Assembly (NCBI RefSeq): GCF_001659605.2
Contig: NC_035162.2
Span: forward strand, 9,505,248 to 9,569,247
DNA length: 64,000 nucleotides
Direction of reading: 5' to 3'
Source: Manihot esculenta
Taxonomy: Eukaryota; Streptophyta; Magnoliopsida; Malpighiales; Euphorbiaceae
In this document: positions 31,068-42,062 of the stretch, piece after piece
Numbering within the stretch: position 1 is the stretch's first letter
Layout of the letters: each line of letters begins with the position of its first letter
Position numbers and translations under genes: made by a program
The notes under the pieces: generated by a model
Database searches by the model: none
The model's input: only the letters and a program-made list of their open reading frames with translations
What the model was told of the DNA's origin: nothing

Positions 31068-33478
31068 TGTAACGACCCGGAAACCGGACCGCTGCCGGCG
31101 CTAGGATTCAGGTCGGCTTAAGGCCGCCAGAACCCGTAGCAAGCCAAACATACATCCTGTGAACCTGTTTAATCCCATACATGGTCAACAACATACATAA
31201 AAAATTAAAAACTTTTCTTTCATTCAAACATTTCTTTGCCAAGCCTAGCCTGTGCATACACAAACATAACATAAACCTCTCATTGGAGTCCTCATCAAAT
31301 ACTCCAATGGGGTAACATAACGTAACATAGGCTTGGATTACATAGGCATCATAAAAACATTATGTCTCATGCAAGACCATGTGTACAGGGAATACAACAG
31401 ACTCTAGTCAAGCACATTATTAAACTTACATTACATTACATCTCATACTTTTACATTACCAACAAACCATGTCCACAGCTAAGCTATTACATAAACTTCT
31501 CTTACTCTGCTGACTTCTCTATCTACTCTGCACCTGCAAGACTGGGGTTAGGGGAGAGGGGGTGAGCTATAAAGCCCAATGAGCAGAAACTAAAAAAAAA
31601 CATTTGCTTTAATTCCTCCATTTTTAGGTATATTATTATTCATTTTATTATTATTATTATTATTATTATTTTTTTTTTTCATATTATTTAACTTTTTCTT
31701 TCTTTTTCTTATTCATGCTTTCATGAAATGCAACACATCACAGCTAATCACATAAAGGATGGTATTGTCACCATTAGTCCTCAACATCTCCAAATGCCAG
31801 GGGCGTAGAATGGGCCTCACTGGTCTTTCTCTTACATAATATAACATTCTAAAGTGCCAGGGGCGTAGAATGGGCCTCGCTGGTCTTTCTCTTACATAGT
31901 GCCAGGGGCGTAGAATGGGCCTCGCTGGTCTTCCATAACATATCATCATAACATTACATCAGAGGACTATGGATCACCCAACAACCATCCACATCAACAT
32001 CAATTTATGCAATGCAGCATATTCGTGAATTCTAATGCAAACATCCTGAAATATTGCGTGGCATAATGATGCATGGGCAATGCTTTATGATTCATTCATT
32101 TATTCATTTACTTTACTTTAAAACTTAAGGGGTTGTTCCACTCACCTGGTGACTGAAGCTTTAACAACGAACTCTGAACAACTATCTCACAACCGGGGGT
32201 CTCGGTTCCTCGGGTCCGAACCTACACAGGTGGACTCAAATGAGGCACCAAACAACAAGAACATAACTCTAAACATACCCCCAAAAACCTCCTAAAAACA
32301 CCTCAAAACACTCCTAGGAAGCATGCAAGAAAAGGCTGGACAGGGCACTTTCGGCGGCACCTTCGGCGGCCGGAAGTCCCTCCAGAGCCGAAAGTCAGGC
32401 AGGTTCGGCGGCACCTTCGGCGGCCGAAACTCCCAGACAGAGGCGAAACTCATGCATGTTCGGCGGCACCTTCGGCGGCCGAAAGTCTCGGACAGAGCCG
32501 AAACTCCAACTTTCGGGGGCAAGCTTCGGCAGCCTAAAGCTGCCTCTCAAGCCATGTTCGGCGGCCGAAACTCCCTTCGGCTGCCGAACCTGGTTTCTGC
32601 CAAAGGGCAGAAACTTGGCTCCCTTAAGCATTTTTGCCTTCAAACTCACTAATCATGCATAAACTTGTTCTAAAACATGCATAAACACCATACATCACAC
32701 CTAGGGGTCTCAAACTATCAAATACCCCAACTACAACACTTCAACACACACAAACAACATACATTGTTCATCAAAACATCAAAACCCATAAACTCATCAA
32801 CAAGCCTAAACATGCATCTTTACCCATAACACAACTTAAAACTTACTTAAAACATATAAGGAGCTTAAGATCGGCTCTTACCTCTTGAAGATCGAGAGGG
32901 AGACGACCTAAACTTGGAGATCCACGAAAATGAGCTCCTGAGTTCCCAAAGCTCCAAAACTTGGTTTAAATGCTCAAAACTTGCAATGTGAGTTTAAAAC
33001 TCAAGGAAAATGGAAGAGATTTGGAGGAAGAACACAAGATTTGCAAAGGGAAGGTCGGAAGCTTGCTGTGGCCGAAAATGGGAGAAAGCTCGCCCATTTC
33101 GGCTAAGTGCCCCTTTTATAGGTGGCTGGCCAGGCCACGTTCGGGGGCCGAATGTGCCTCCGCATCCATGAAATGTTCGGCGGCCGAACTTGACTTTCGG
33201 CGGCCGAACCTGGACTTCCCTAACTCATGCTTTCGGGGGCCTAACGTGCCTCCAAAACGCATGCATGTTCGGCGGCCGAACTTGACTTTCGGCGGCCGAA
33301 CCTGGGTTTTCCTCCAAAGACTTCTCATGCAAAAACTCATTTAATTTTTATACTTAAAATCATGAAATACCTTAAAACATTTTATGAAAACATGTTTCTA
33401 CCCTACTAGAGGCTTCCGACATCTGAGATTCCACCGGACGGTAGGAATTCCGATACCGGAGTCTAGCCGGGTATTACA
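31068..33478 (-). repeat. 3' LTR of element C
   Basis: 2411 bp. On the minus strand it has the same order as B: palindrome array (33176-33301 region), TATAAAA (about 33115), donor-like signal (CTCTTACCTC, about 32876, read in reverse), second palindrome cluster (about 32350-32590), GACC...GGCAC hairpin units (31795-31930), pyrimidine tract and acceptor. It also has a TTA microsatellite near 31648-31670. Confidence 0.95.
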
Positions 33479-33515
33479 TTCTCCCCCCCTTAAGAACATT
33501 CGTTCCCGAATGTTC
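33479..33515 (-). other. Polypurine tract and stem-loop of element C
   Basis: Read on the + strand: a C-rich tract next to the LTR (33479-33490), then GAACATTCG (33494-33502), TTCC, CGAATGTTC (33507-33515). It is a perfect 9-bp stem as in B, though the loop differs. Confidence 0.82.
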
Positions 33516-33587
33516 CTCACTAGCACACATAGCATGGCAAAGAATATAACACACATACAAGGCACATAAACACATAGGGATCTAACC

Positions 33588-34918
33588 TTAAAAGAGATGA
33601 GGGTACTGCTGGAGCATAGACTCTCGTGTCTCCCAAGTGCATTCTTCCAAGTTGTGGTGGTTCCACAGGACTTTCACCATCGGGATTTCCTTGTTTCTTA
33701 ACTTTCTAATCTGGGTGTCTATGATCCGTACTGGCTGTTCAACATAGGTGAGATCCTCTTGGACCTCCACATCAGGCTCACTAAGAACCTTGCTCGGATC
33801 TGACACAAACTTCCTCAACATGGAAACATGGAAAACCGGATGGATCCTTTCCATTGAAGCAGGCAAATCTAGCTTGTACGACACATTCCCAATCTTTTGC
33901 AAGATTTCAAAGGGTCCGATGTATCGTGGGGCTAGTTTACCTTTCTTCCCGAAGCGAACCACTCCCTTCATTGGAGACACCTTGAGCAATACCAGGTCCC
34001 CCTCCTGAAACTCTAACTGCCTTCTGCGGATGTCTGCATAACTCTTCTGTCTGCTTGCAGCAGTCTTGATTCTCTCTCTGATTATGGGTACCACCCTGCT
34101 GGTAATCTCTACTAGCTCAGGCCCTGCCAAGGCCTTCTCTCCAACTTCCTCCCAGCAAACAGGTGATCTGCACTTCCTTCCGTACAAAGCTTCATATGGA
34201 GCCATCCCGATGCTAGCATGATGGCTGTTGTTGTAGGCAAACTCCACCAAAGGTAGATGCTGCCTCCAAGAACCGCCAAAGTCCAGCACACACATCCTAA
34301 GCATATCCTCTATAGTCTGGATGGTCCTTTCTGACTGTCCATCAGTCTGGGGGTGGAAGGCAGTACTGAAATCCAACCTAGTACCCATGGCATTTTGCAG
34401 ACTCCGCCAAAACCTGGAGGTGAACTGGGGCCCTCTATCTGACACTATCGAAACAGGAACCCCATGCAGCCTGACAATCTCATCCACATACACCTGCGCC
34501 AACTTGTCCACAGAGTAGCCACTCCTGACAGGGATGAAGTGAGCAGATTTGGTGAGTCTGTCCACAATCACCCATATGGAGTCCACTCTGTTGGACGTCG
34601 TCGGTAACCCTACTACGAAGTCCATAGCTATGTTTTCCCATTTCCATTCTGGAATCGGTAGCGGGTTAAGCATTCCAGCTGGCTTCTGATGTTCCAGCTT
34701 CACCCTCTGACACACTTCGCAGGCTGACACGAACTGTGCCACTTCTTTCTTCATCGCTGGCCACCAATAAACTTTCTTCAAATCTTGATACATCTTGGTG
34801 GCTCCAGGGTGAATGCTGTATCTTGCATTATGAGCCTCTCTCATAATGTCTCCTTTTAGCCCTATGTCATCTGGTACACATAATCGACTCCCATAGCGGA
34901 GGATCCCCTTGTTGTCAA
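33588..34918 (-). pseudogene. Element C gag-pol, 3' part (integrase and chromodomain)
   Basis: An open minus-strand frame up to the D insertion. It carries the integrase HHCC zinc domain (ending [12 protein letters not shown]), the core motifs ([25 protein letters not shown]), the GPFEILQKIGNVSYKL region and the chromodomain-like end ([26 protein letters not shown]). It is over 90 percent identical by eye to element B. There are no stops inside; it is separated from the rest only by D. A longer apparent N-terminus reads into the D LTR and is not real. Confidence 0.92.
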
Positions 34919-37253
34919 TGTAATACCCGGCTCGTTCAGGCATCGGAATTCCTCCCGTCAGGTGGAATCTTGGATGTCGGAGTCGTTTTGCGGGGCATTG
35001 CACGGGACACGGAAGTTGTTACAAGGTTTTCTACCATGTTTTAAGTGATTTCCGGTTTTTGAAAGGCAAGGGAATGAGTGTTGAAGAGAAAAGACCAAGG
35101 AGGCAGAATGCAGGTTCGGCCGCCGAAGGTAATGTTCGGCCGCCGAAAGTGCTCTAGGTTCGGCTTCCGAAACTTCACGTGAGGCCGCCGAACGTTGCAT
35201 GGTTTTGCATGCAGTTTCGGCAGCCGAAGGAAAGGCGGTTGGCCACCTATTTAAGCCCCTTTGACCGGCCATGGAGGGTGTTGGAAGCTCTCTTGGTAGT
35301 CAAAGGTGAGGTTATGCTCTCCTTGGGAGGTTTTCATGGTGTTTTCCTCAAATCTTGTAAGGTTTTCATGAGTTTTCACTTGGGTTTGAAGGTTTTGAGT
35401 AAAAAGAGGAAGTGGTGGAGCTTGAAGCTTGAGGAGCTTGGTTTCTCCATGTTTTGAAGCTAGGATCACACAAGCCAAGAGGTAAGTGTTGATCCGTATG
35501 TTTTATAGTGTTTTCAGCAAGTTTTATGGAGGGAAAGGGGCGAGTTGCATGGTGAGGTGTAAAAGGAGGTTTTTGAGGGTTTTTATGCATGAGTATGTTT
35601 ATGTGTTATGGGTGTTGTTTGTTGGGGGTTTTAGGTAGTTTTGGACCCCTTTGTGCATATCTTTGCGTATATGCTTGTTCTGTGTGTTGAGAGGCATGTT
35701 GAGTGAGGTGTGGGGGAAGTTGTGCATGAGTTGAGCTAGGTTCTGCCTAACTGGAGAACCCAGCTTCGGCCGCCGAAAGAGGGTTCGGCCGCCGAACGTG
35801 TTGAGGAGGTGGTTTCGGCTGCCTAAACCTGCTCCCGAAGGATTGGACTTTCGTCTCTGGAGGGAAGGTTCGGCCGCCGAAGGTGCCGCCGAAGGTTGGA
35901 GACTTTCGTCTCTGGAGTATGGTTTGGCCCCCGAAGGCTTCGGCCGCCGAAAGAGGAGATTCGGCCGCCGAAAGTATGCGAGTTTCGTCTCTGGACAGGG
36001 CATTCGGCCGCCGAACCTGCCGCCGAATGTGTTCTGTTTAGCTGTTCTTTTGCATGCTTTGTGTGCTTGTTTCAGGAGCTTTTAGAGGGATTTTGGGAAG
36101 TTGTTTGTGAGTTAAGAAGAGTATGTTTGACACCTCATTCAAGTCCATTTGTGTAGGATTGGACCCGACAGTTCAGGGAGGTCGTCAGGATTAGCAGTTG
36201 CAGAGTCAGTACAGGTTCTGCCAGAAGAGCAGAGGTGAGTAGAACTAAACTTAATATTTTATATTCAAATAACAGAATGTGTGAGCATAGTTCATGCATC
36301 ATGGATGCCATGAGATGTATTAGGGTGATTGCATTAGAATCACGAATATGATGCATTGCATTATCATTGTTTATGAGGATTGGACCAAGGCGACATCAAT
36401 AGCCTGTCGAGGGAGTTTTGAGGTCATGTCTAATCCAAGATGTGGAATGTTTGCGTTGTGATGCATTTTCATATAAAATGCGTATGAATGAACTGGTTTC
36501 AGTGTTTCTACTCACTGGGTTTTATAGCTCATCCCATTCCCTTAATCCCAGTTTTGCAGGTACAAGGTTAGCTGGGAAGGTTAGAAGCAGCAGGATATTG
36601 GCTTCAGTATTGCTTGTGTAATAGAGTAATGGACATGATGTAAATTAAAGAGATATTTATTATAGATGATCAGTTAAGGTGCTTATGGATTAGTATGTGC
36701 TTTGCCTATAGTATGTTTTAGCCCTTGTGTATGCATGTATCCTGTTTTCAGTTTCGTGATGAGCAATGAGTCAAACCAGGCTTAATAGATGTTGTGTTTC
36801 AAAAACCCAGTGAATGATAACTGTGAGGGAAGATAGGGTTTAATTCCCTTGACCCAAGACCAGTGCAGAGGGAAGACCAGGTTTGATTCCTGTGACCCAT
36901 AGAGAGTCCATTAGAGAAGACCAGGTTTGATTCCTGTGACTCTATGGTAGCCAAGGTTAACTTATGATATGCTGACCCTACAGAGTGGGTTCTATGTTTC
37001 AGAGCATAGTGCATGGAGGTTACTTGGTAGAGTATCACTGGTTTAGCCCTGAGGGTCTGATGCTTTCAAGGTTAAGTCTGGTCATTGTTTACAGAAAAGT
37101 TAGGAGTCGAGTTGGATCATGTATGGGATTTTCTCAGGTACACAGAGTTCCTAGCAGGCTTACTACGGGTCCCGGCGGCCTTAAGCCGATCTGGATCCTA
37201 GTGCCGAGCACTTTGGGCCGTTATAGAGAGGTACCGGTTTCCGGGGTGTTACA
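34919..37253 (+). repeat. 5' LTR of element D
   Basis: 2335 bp. Palindromes lie before the promoter (35114-35228, including a CTT-centred and a CAG-centred copy), with a TATTTAAG box at about 35249. A donor-like AGAG/GTAAGT is at 35481, and a second palindrome cluster at 35764-36030 with GACTTTCGTCTCTGG words. Then come acceptor-like TGTGTAG (36156), donor-like AGAG/GTGAGT (36234) and acceptor TTTTGCAG (36559). Four GAAGACCAGGTTTGATTCC-like units follow (about 36820-36940). Confidence 0.95.
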
Positions 37254-37255
37254 GA

Positions 37256-37267
37256 TGGTATCAGAGC
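37256..37267 (+). other. Primer binding site of element D
   Basis: TGGTATCAGAGC, 2 nt after the LTR; tRNA-Met type. Confidence 0.9.
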
Positions 37268-37366
37268 ATAGGGCCTCTTAAGTACGGTGTGTTGGGCATT
37301 TTTGTTCAAGGATTAGAGATATCCCACATCGGAAAGAGGTTGGTTTAGATGTTCTAGGAAGGCAAG

Positions 37367-39605
37367 TGTAATACCCGGCTAGACTCCGGTATCGGAATTC
37401 CTACCGTCCGGTGGAATCTCGGATGTCGGAGACCTCTAGAAGGGTAGAATCATGTTTTATAAAATGCTTTCATGAATTTTAATGGTTTTAAGTATGAAAT
37501 TAAATGAGTTTTTGCATGAAAATAGCATTGGAGGAAAACCCAGGTTCGGCCGCCGAAAGTCAAGTTCGGCCGCCGAACATGCATGCGTTTTGGAGGCACG
37601 TTAGGCCCCCGAAAGCATGAGTGAGGGAAGTCAAGGTTCGGCCGCCGAACCTCATGTTCGGCCGCCGAACATTTGCATGGATGCGGAGGCACATTCGGCC
37701 CCCGAACGTGGTCTGGCCAGCCACTATAAAAGGGTCCCTTAGCCGAAAACGGGCGAGCTTTTTCCCCATTTTCGGCCAAGGTGAGTTTTCCGCCGTCCCT
37801 CACCCATTTTCAATGTTCTTCCTCTAAATCTTTCAATATTCTCACTTGTTTTCACTTGGTTTTGAAGATTTAAGCTTTTGAAACAAGTTTTGGAGCTTTG
37901 GGAACTCAGGAGCTCACTTTCGTGGATCTCCAAGTTTAGGTCGTCTCCCTCTCGATCTTCAAGAGGTAAGAGCCGATCTTAAGCTCCTTATGTGTTCTAA
38001 ATGAGTTTTATGCAAGATCTAAGGGTAGAAATGCATGCTAGGGTATATGTTGAGTTATGGATATATATATTGATGTTTTGAACAATGTGTGTTGTTTGAG
38101 TATGTTTGAAGTGTTGTAGATGGGGTATGTGCATGTTTGAGGCCCCTAGGAACTTGTATGCATGCTTTGGTTGAAAAATATGCATGATTGGAAGGTTTGG
38201 AGGCGAAATGTGCAAAGGGAGCCAAGTTTCTGCCCTTTGGCAGAAACCAGGTTCGGCAGCCGAAGGTACTTTCGGCCGCCGAACATGGCTGGGGAGGCAA
38301 GCCTTTCGGCTGCCGAAGTTGCCCCCGAAAAGAGACTTTCGTCTCTGTCTGGCACTTTCGGCCGCCGAAGGTGCCGCCGAACCTAGCTGAGTTTCGTCTC
38401 TGTCCAGGACTTTCGGCCGCCGAAGGTGCCGCCGAAAGTGTCCTGTTCAGCCATTTCATGCATATTTTCTGTGATGTTTTCATGATGCTTTAGGGGGTTT
38501 TTGGGGGATATATTAGAGTCATGTTTATATATGTTTGGTCCCTCATTTGAGTCCACCTGTGTAGGTTCGGACCCGAGGAACCGAGGACCCCAGCAGTGAG
38601 TTCAACTGCTTCGGTATTGTCAGAGTCAGCCAGAGGTGAGTGGAACTAAACTCAATCTTTTAAATTAAATATTTTATCATGTTTCATGCATCATGATTAT
38701 GCAATAGGATGATTGCATTAGTTTTCACGAATATGCCGCATTGCATAAGTTGTTGTTGTTGTGGGTGAATGTTGGATGACCCAATTAGTCCAAGACAGGA
38801 AGACCAGGACCCCATGCTACGGCCTGGCACAGAGTAAGAAAGACCAGGCCCCAGTCTACAGGCCTGGCACAGAGTAAGGCACGGTTATGGGACTCGAAGA
38901 CCAGGAGCCCAGAGGAGGCCCTGGAAAATGGTAAGTAATGTATGTATGACAGGAAGACCAGGACCCCATGCTACGGCCTGGCACAGAGTTAACTTGGACT
39001 ATTTGGTGACAAGTTCACCCAACCCTTATGTGAATTGTCTGTGTTATGATGCATTCCATTTGAGCATAGTGTTAAGGTGTTTTTACTAGCTCTACTCACT
39101 GGGCTTTTAGCTCACCCCTCTCCCTTTTCCCCCAGGCTTACAGGTACAGGATATAGTGCGGGAGTTTGGATAGAGTGAAGAAGTCATGCTTATGTAATAG
39201 CTAGTAATGGACATGATCAAAATTGTAATGTAAAAGTACAGTATAGTTATGTAATGAGTTTTATGGATGTTAGTATGTGCTTAACCATAGATTGTTGTAT
39301 CCCTTTTATGCATGATCTTAGAGATTTTGTTGTTGTTTATGTAAACCAACTCAACAGATATATGTTACCCATTGAGGGTATAGATGAGATCCCACAGAGG
39401 GATCAAAGTTATGTTAATGTTATGCACAGGTTGAGTTTGGTTGATGTTCAATGGAAAGAAAAGTTTTAATTTTTATGCATGTTGTTGATCATGTATGGGA
39501 TTATACAGGTTTACAGGTTTTATGTTAGGCTTGCTACGGGTCCCGGCGGCCTTAAGTCGACCCGGATCCTAGCGCCGGTAGCGGTCCGATTTTCGGGTCG
39601 TTACA
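37367..39605 (+). mobile_element. Element E: solo LTR of the B/C family inside D
   Basis: A single 2239-bp LTR, TGTAATACCCGGCTAG...GTCGTTACA, with the 5-bp duplication GCAAG on each side (37362-37366 and 39606-39610) and no internal region. This is the usual product of recombination between two LTRs. It has the same order of palindromes (37543-37702), TATAAAA (about 37725), splice-like signals (donor 37965/37966, acceptor 38564, donor 38635/38636) and hairpin units (GACCAGGACCCCATGCTACGG, four variants, 38790-38990). Confidence 0.94.
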
Positions 39606-39811
39606 GCAAGCACAATAAGTCAACTCATGTCCACTAGGATAAGAAAGTTAAGTTTTGTTTTGAGGATGATGTGATATGCCATGAATATATGCATGTGCAT
39701 AAATATTGTACTGTGTATGCATGTATACATTTTGTAGGTTCATGTGTTTTCATATGAACTTTATGTGTGCTACTGATTGTGTCTTGTGTGTTGTTCTTCA
39801 GGAGAGCTAAG

Positions 39812-40241
39812 ATGAGTGATGCTGGTTACCTTGTGGAATCAGATCCGTCTGAAGAGTCTTTTGAGGAAATTAGAGAAGGAATAGATCTAGGACGAATGTC
39901 AGGAAACAGGAGAGAGACAGGAGGAGATGTGCAAAGAAAGGATGTGGGTATACAGGTGACTTTGAATGAAGAGGTTTTAGAGGATGCTCAAACCAAGGAC
40001 TCTAGGATAGGAGAGACTGAACCCTCCACTTGGAGTACAGCTACCGCGAAAGGAGTGATGTGGGGGAGAACCAGTAAGAAAAAGGTTAGAGGCTTGAGAC
40101 GGTCAAAGCAAAATAAGAGTCTAGGTTATGATGTTGGGGCAAGTTCTGGTAGAGGCAGAGCAAAATGTTTGAGGTGTGGAAGGTTGCATAAGGGAGTTTG
40201 TCTTGTTGGTACGACAGGATGTTATAGGTGTGGACAGGAGG
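39812..40241 (+). pseudogene. Element D gag remnant, first part
   Basis: Starts ATGAGTGATGC (MSDAGYLVESD), acidic, then basic (RTSKKKVRGLRRSKQNK), then the first half of a zinc knuckle pair (CLRCGRLHKGVC, CYRCGQE). It aligns to the C-terminal half of B and C Gag; the capsid region is missing. The knuckle is cut by F at 40241 and resumes at 40469 (GHVMRECP), so the frame was intact when F arrived. The short product could not assemble particles alone. Confidence 0.75.
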
Positions 40242-40463
40242 TGTAACACCCCGGAAACCGGTACCTCTCTGTAACGGCCCAAAGTGCTCGGCACTAGGAT
40301 CCAGATCGGCTTAAGGCCGCCGGGACCCGTAGTAAGCCTGCTAGGAACTCTGTGTACCTGAGAAAATCCCATACATGATCCAACTCGACTCCTAAACGAC
40401 TCCGACATCCAAGATTCCACCTGACGGGAGGAATTCCGATGCCTGAACGAGCCGGGTATTACA
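40242..40463 (-). mobile_element. Element F: 222-bp mini solo LTR
   Basis: TGTAATACCCGGCTCG...GGGGTGTTACA on the minus strand with the 5-bp duplication GGAGG (40237-40241 and 40464-40468). Its first 70 or so and last 150 or so bases match the D-type LTR; about 2.1 kb in between is missing, with the join at a GTCGTTT/AGGAGTCG junction. No palindromes or TATA box remain. It may come from an internally deleted LTR family or from a later deletion in a solo LTR. Confidence 0.88.
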
Positions 40464-42050
40464 GGAGGGACATGTGATGCGTGAGTGTCCTTTTGCGCCT
40501 CAGTTGGTTCAGTCTCAGGGAGCAGATACAGATAGAGCAGCTCAGGCTGATAGGCAAGGAGGAGAGGCTGACACATCTGACACCTCTGTGCCAGGTATGC
40601 TCATGATTGAGTGATCTGATATGTGTTTGTGTGCACTATAGTAGGATATCAGTTGGTTATATGTGATAAAAGTAAGTAAGCAGAATAAGTTCAGAAAGAG
40701 GTTAGAGCCAGTCTAAGATTAGGTGGTAGTTGAGGCAGAGGAAAGGATCAGCCTTTTCTTTAGGAGGTTTCCTAGAGAAGTTCCATGAGCGTTAGCTTGG
40801 ATCTTCATCCTGACTTACTAGGAGGCTAACACATCGAATACGGCGACGTGAGGTACGTTCGTGTGTAAGTATTCGGATGTGTATGTTGGTTATGTTAGAC
40901 CCCAGTGTTTCACTTTCCTTGTTGTTGTGTGCTGTTGGTAGGATGGGTTTGATGACTTCTGGGCTTCGAGTGTGTTTCGTGGGTCAGTGGACCTAAATGT
41001 ATGATCCATCTGAAGCAGAGTCAGTCAGTTCAGTTCAGAGTTTGTGATGAGTAGATGCGATCCAGCTGACCTTATGGTTCTAGAGTTGACTGTGTGATGT
41101 CATTCTAGGGCGGATTGGCTAGGTACTCACAGTACTACCTGTGTCAACAGCGACAAGGTAGGAGAGTTCAGGGTTTAGGATGGATCGATGGTAGTCCTTT
41201 AGAAGGACAGTGTATAGAGGTGCCTAGAAGTTGATGACAGCCCTACAGGCTCACAGTTATTCAGGAAAGGTTATCAGAGGGTTGTTTTAGCTCTTGTGAG
41301 TAAGTTTGTCAGGATAGGGAATCAGCCTCAGTGCCATTGCTAGTGGGTACTAGCATACTGTCAGGTTTACCATCTGTTAGGACATTTAAGATGGGAGTGA
41401 AAATGGTATCTGGACGCAGAACCAATTCTTTCTTTCCTTTCCCTACAGAATGGCACCTGCAGAGAGAGCTAAGAGTTAGCAAAATAGTGGAAAGTTGGGG
41501 TAGATAAGGTTTTATCTGACTTAGTACTTCACCCTGGAATGTTTCTAGTGTTGTTGTGGGAAACGAAGGATGAGTCCTTAGATATGAGTGTTACCGAGTA
41601 GTATTATGGTTGATGATCTACTAGCTGTTCAGTTGATTGGATTTACAGATTGGTATGATCAGAGATTCAGGTAGAATCCGTTGAGAGTCAGCAGCAGTAG
41701 CCTGTTGCGAGGTAAAGAGTAAGTTAGTTTAATAAAGAAGAAGAAAGGCGGGTAAGGATTAGGAGTACAGATTGGTGTCGAACCTATAGATTGGTCTCTG
41801 TTGAGAATTAAAGAGTGAGAGTTTCACAAAGAGATTAGTTGAGTTAAGATGAAAAGTGAAGAATAAGGATCAGAGTAGCGCAGGGAAAGCTGTGGAGTTC
41901 AGAAAAAGATTAGGATACTAATTCTGGAGTATGGACGCAGATCAGGAAAGTAGAGTTTCAGAAATTCTCTTTTTGAAGAGAAGTGTTAGGCTTTACTTGC
42001 CTGTTATTTGTTTGATTTGTTTTGAACATTCGGGGACGAATGTTGTTATA
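40464..42050 (+). pseudogene. Element D gag end and unreadable pol remnant
   Basis: After F the knuckle finishes (GHVMRECP), then stops appear within about 50 codons. Fragments still match B: the pre-protease region (EANTSNT, near 40829), LVVLELT-like DNA (near 41080), and AGAATGGCACCTGCAGAGAG (RT start, near 41450). Many stops, deletions and shifts follow, and RT core, RNase H and integrase are not recognisable before the polypurine tract. Confidence 0.75.
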
Positions 42051-42062
42051 AGGGGGGTAGAT
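42024..42062 (+). other. Stem-loop and polypurine tract of element D
   Basis: GAACATTCG, GGGA, CGAATGTT (42024-42044), then AAGGGGGGTAGAT next to the 3' LTR. The stem is 8 bp here (last C changed to G). It is kept although the coding region around it has decayed. Confidence 0.82.

Noticed and set aside
34919..35003. Apparent N-terminal extension of the C integrase frame
   Set aside because: It is D LTR sequence read in reverse beyond the GTCAA insertion point.
37367..39605. E as the 5' LTR of a complete element
   Set aside because: Exact GCAAG duplication on both sides of a single LTR shows a solo LTR; the sequence after it continues D.
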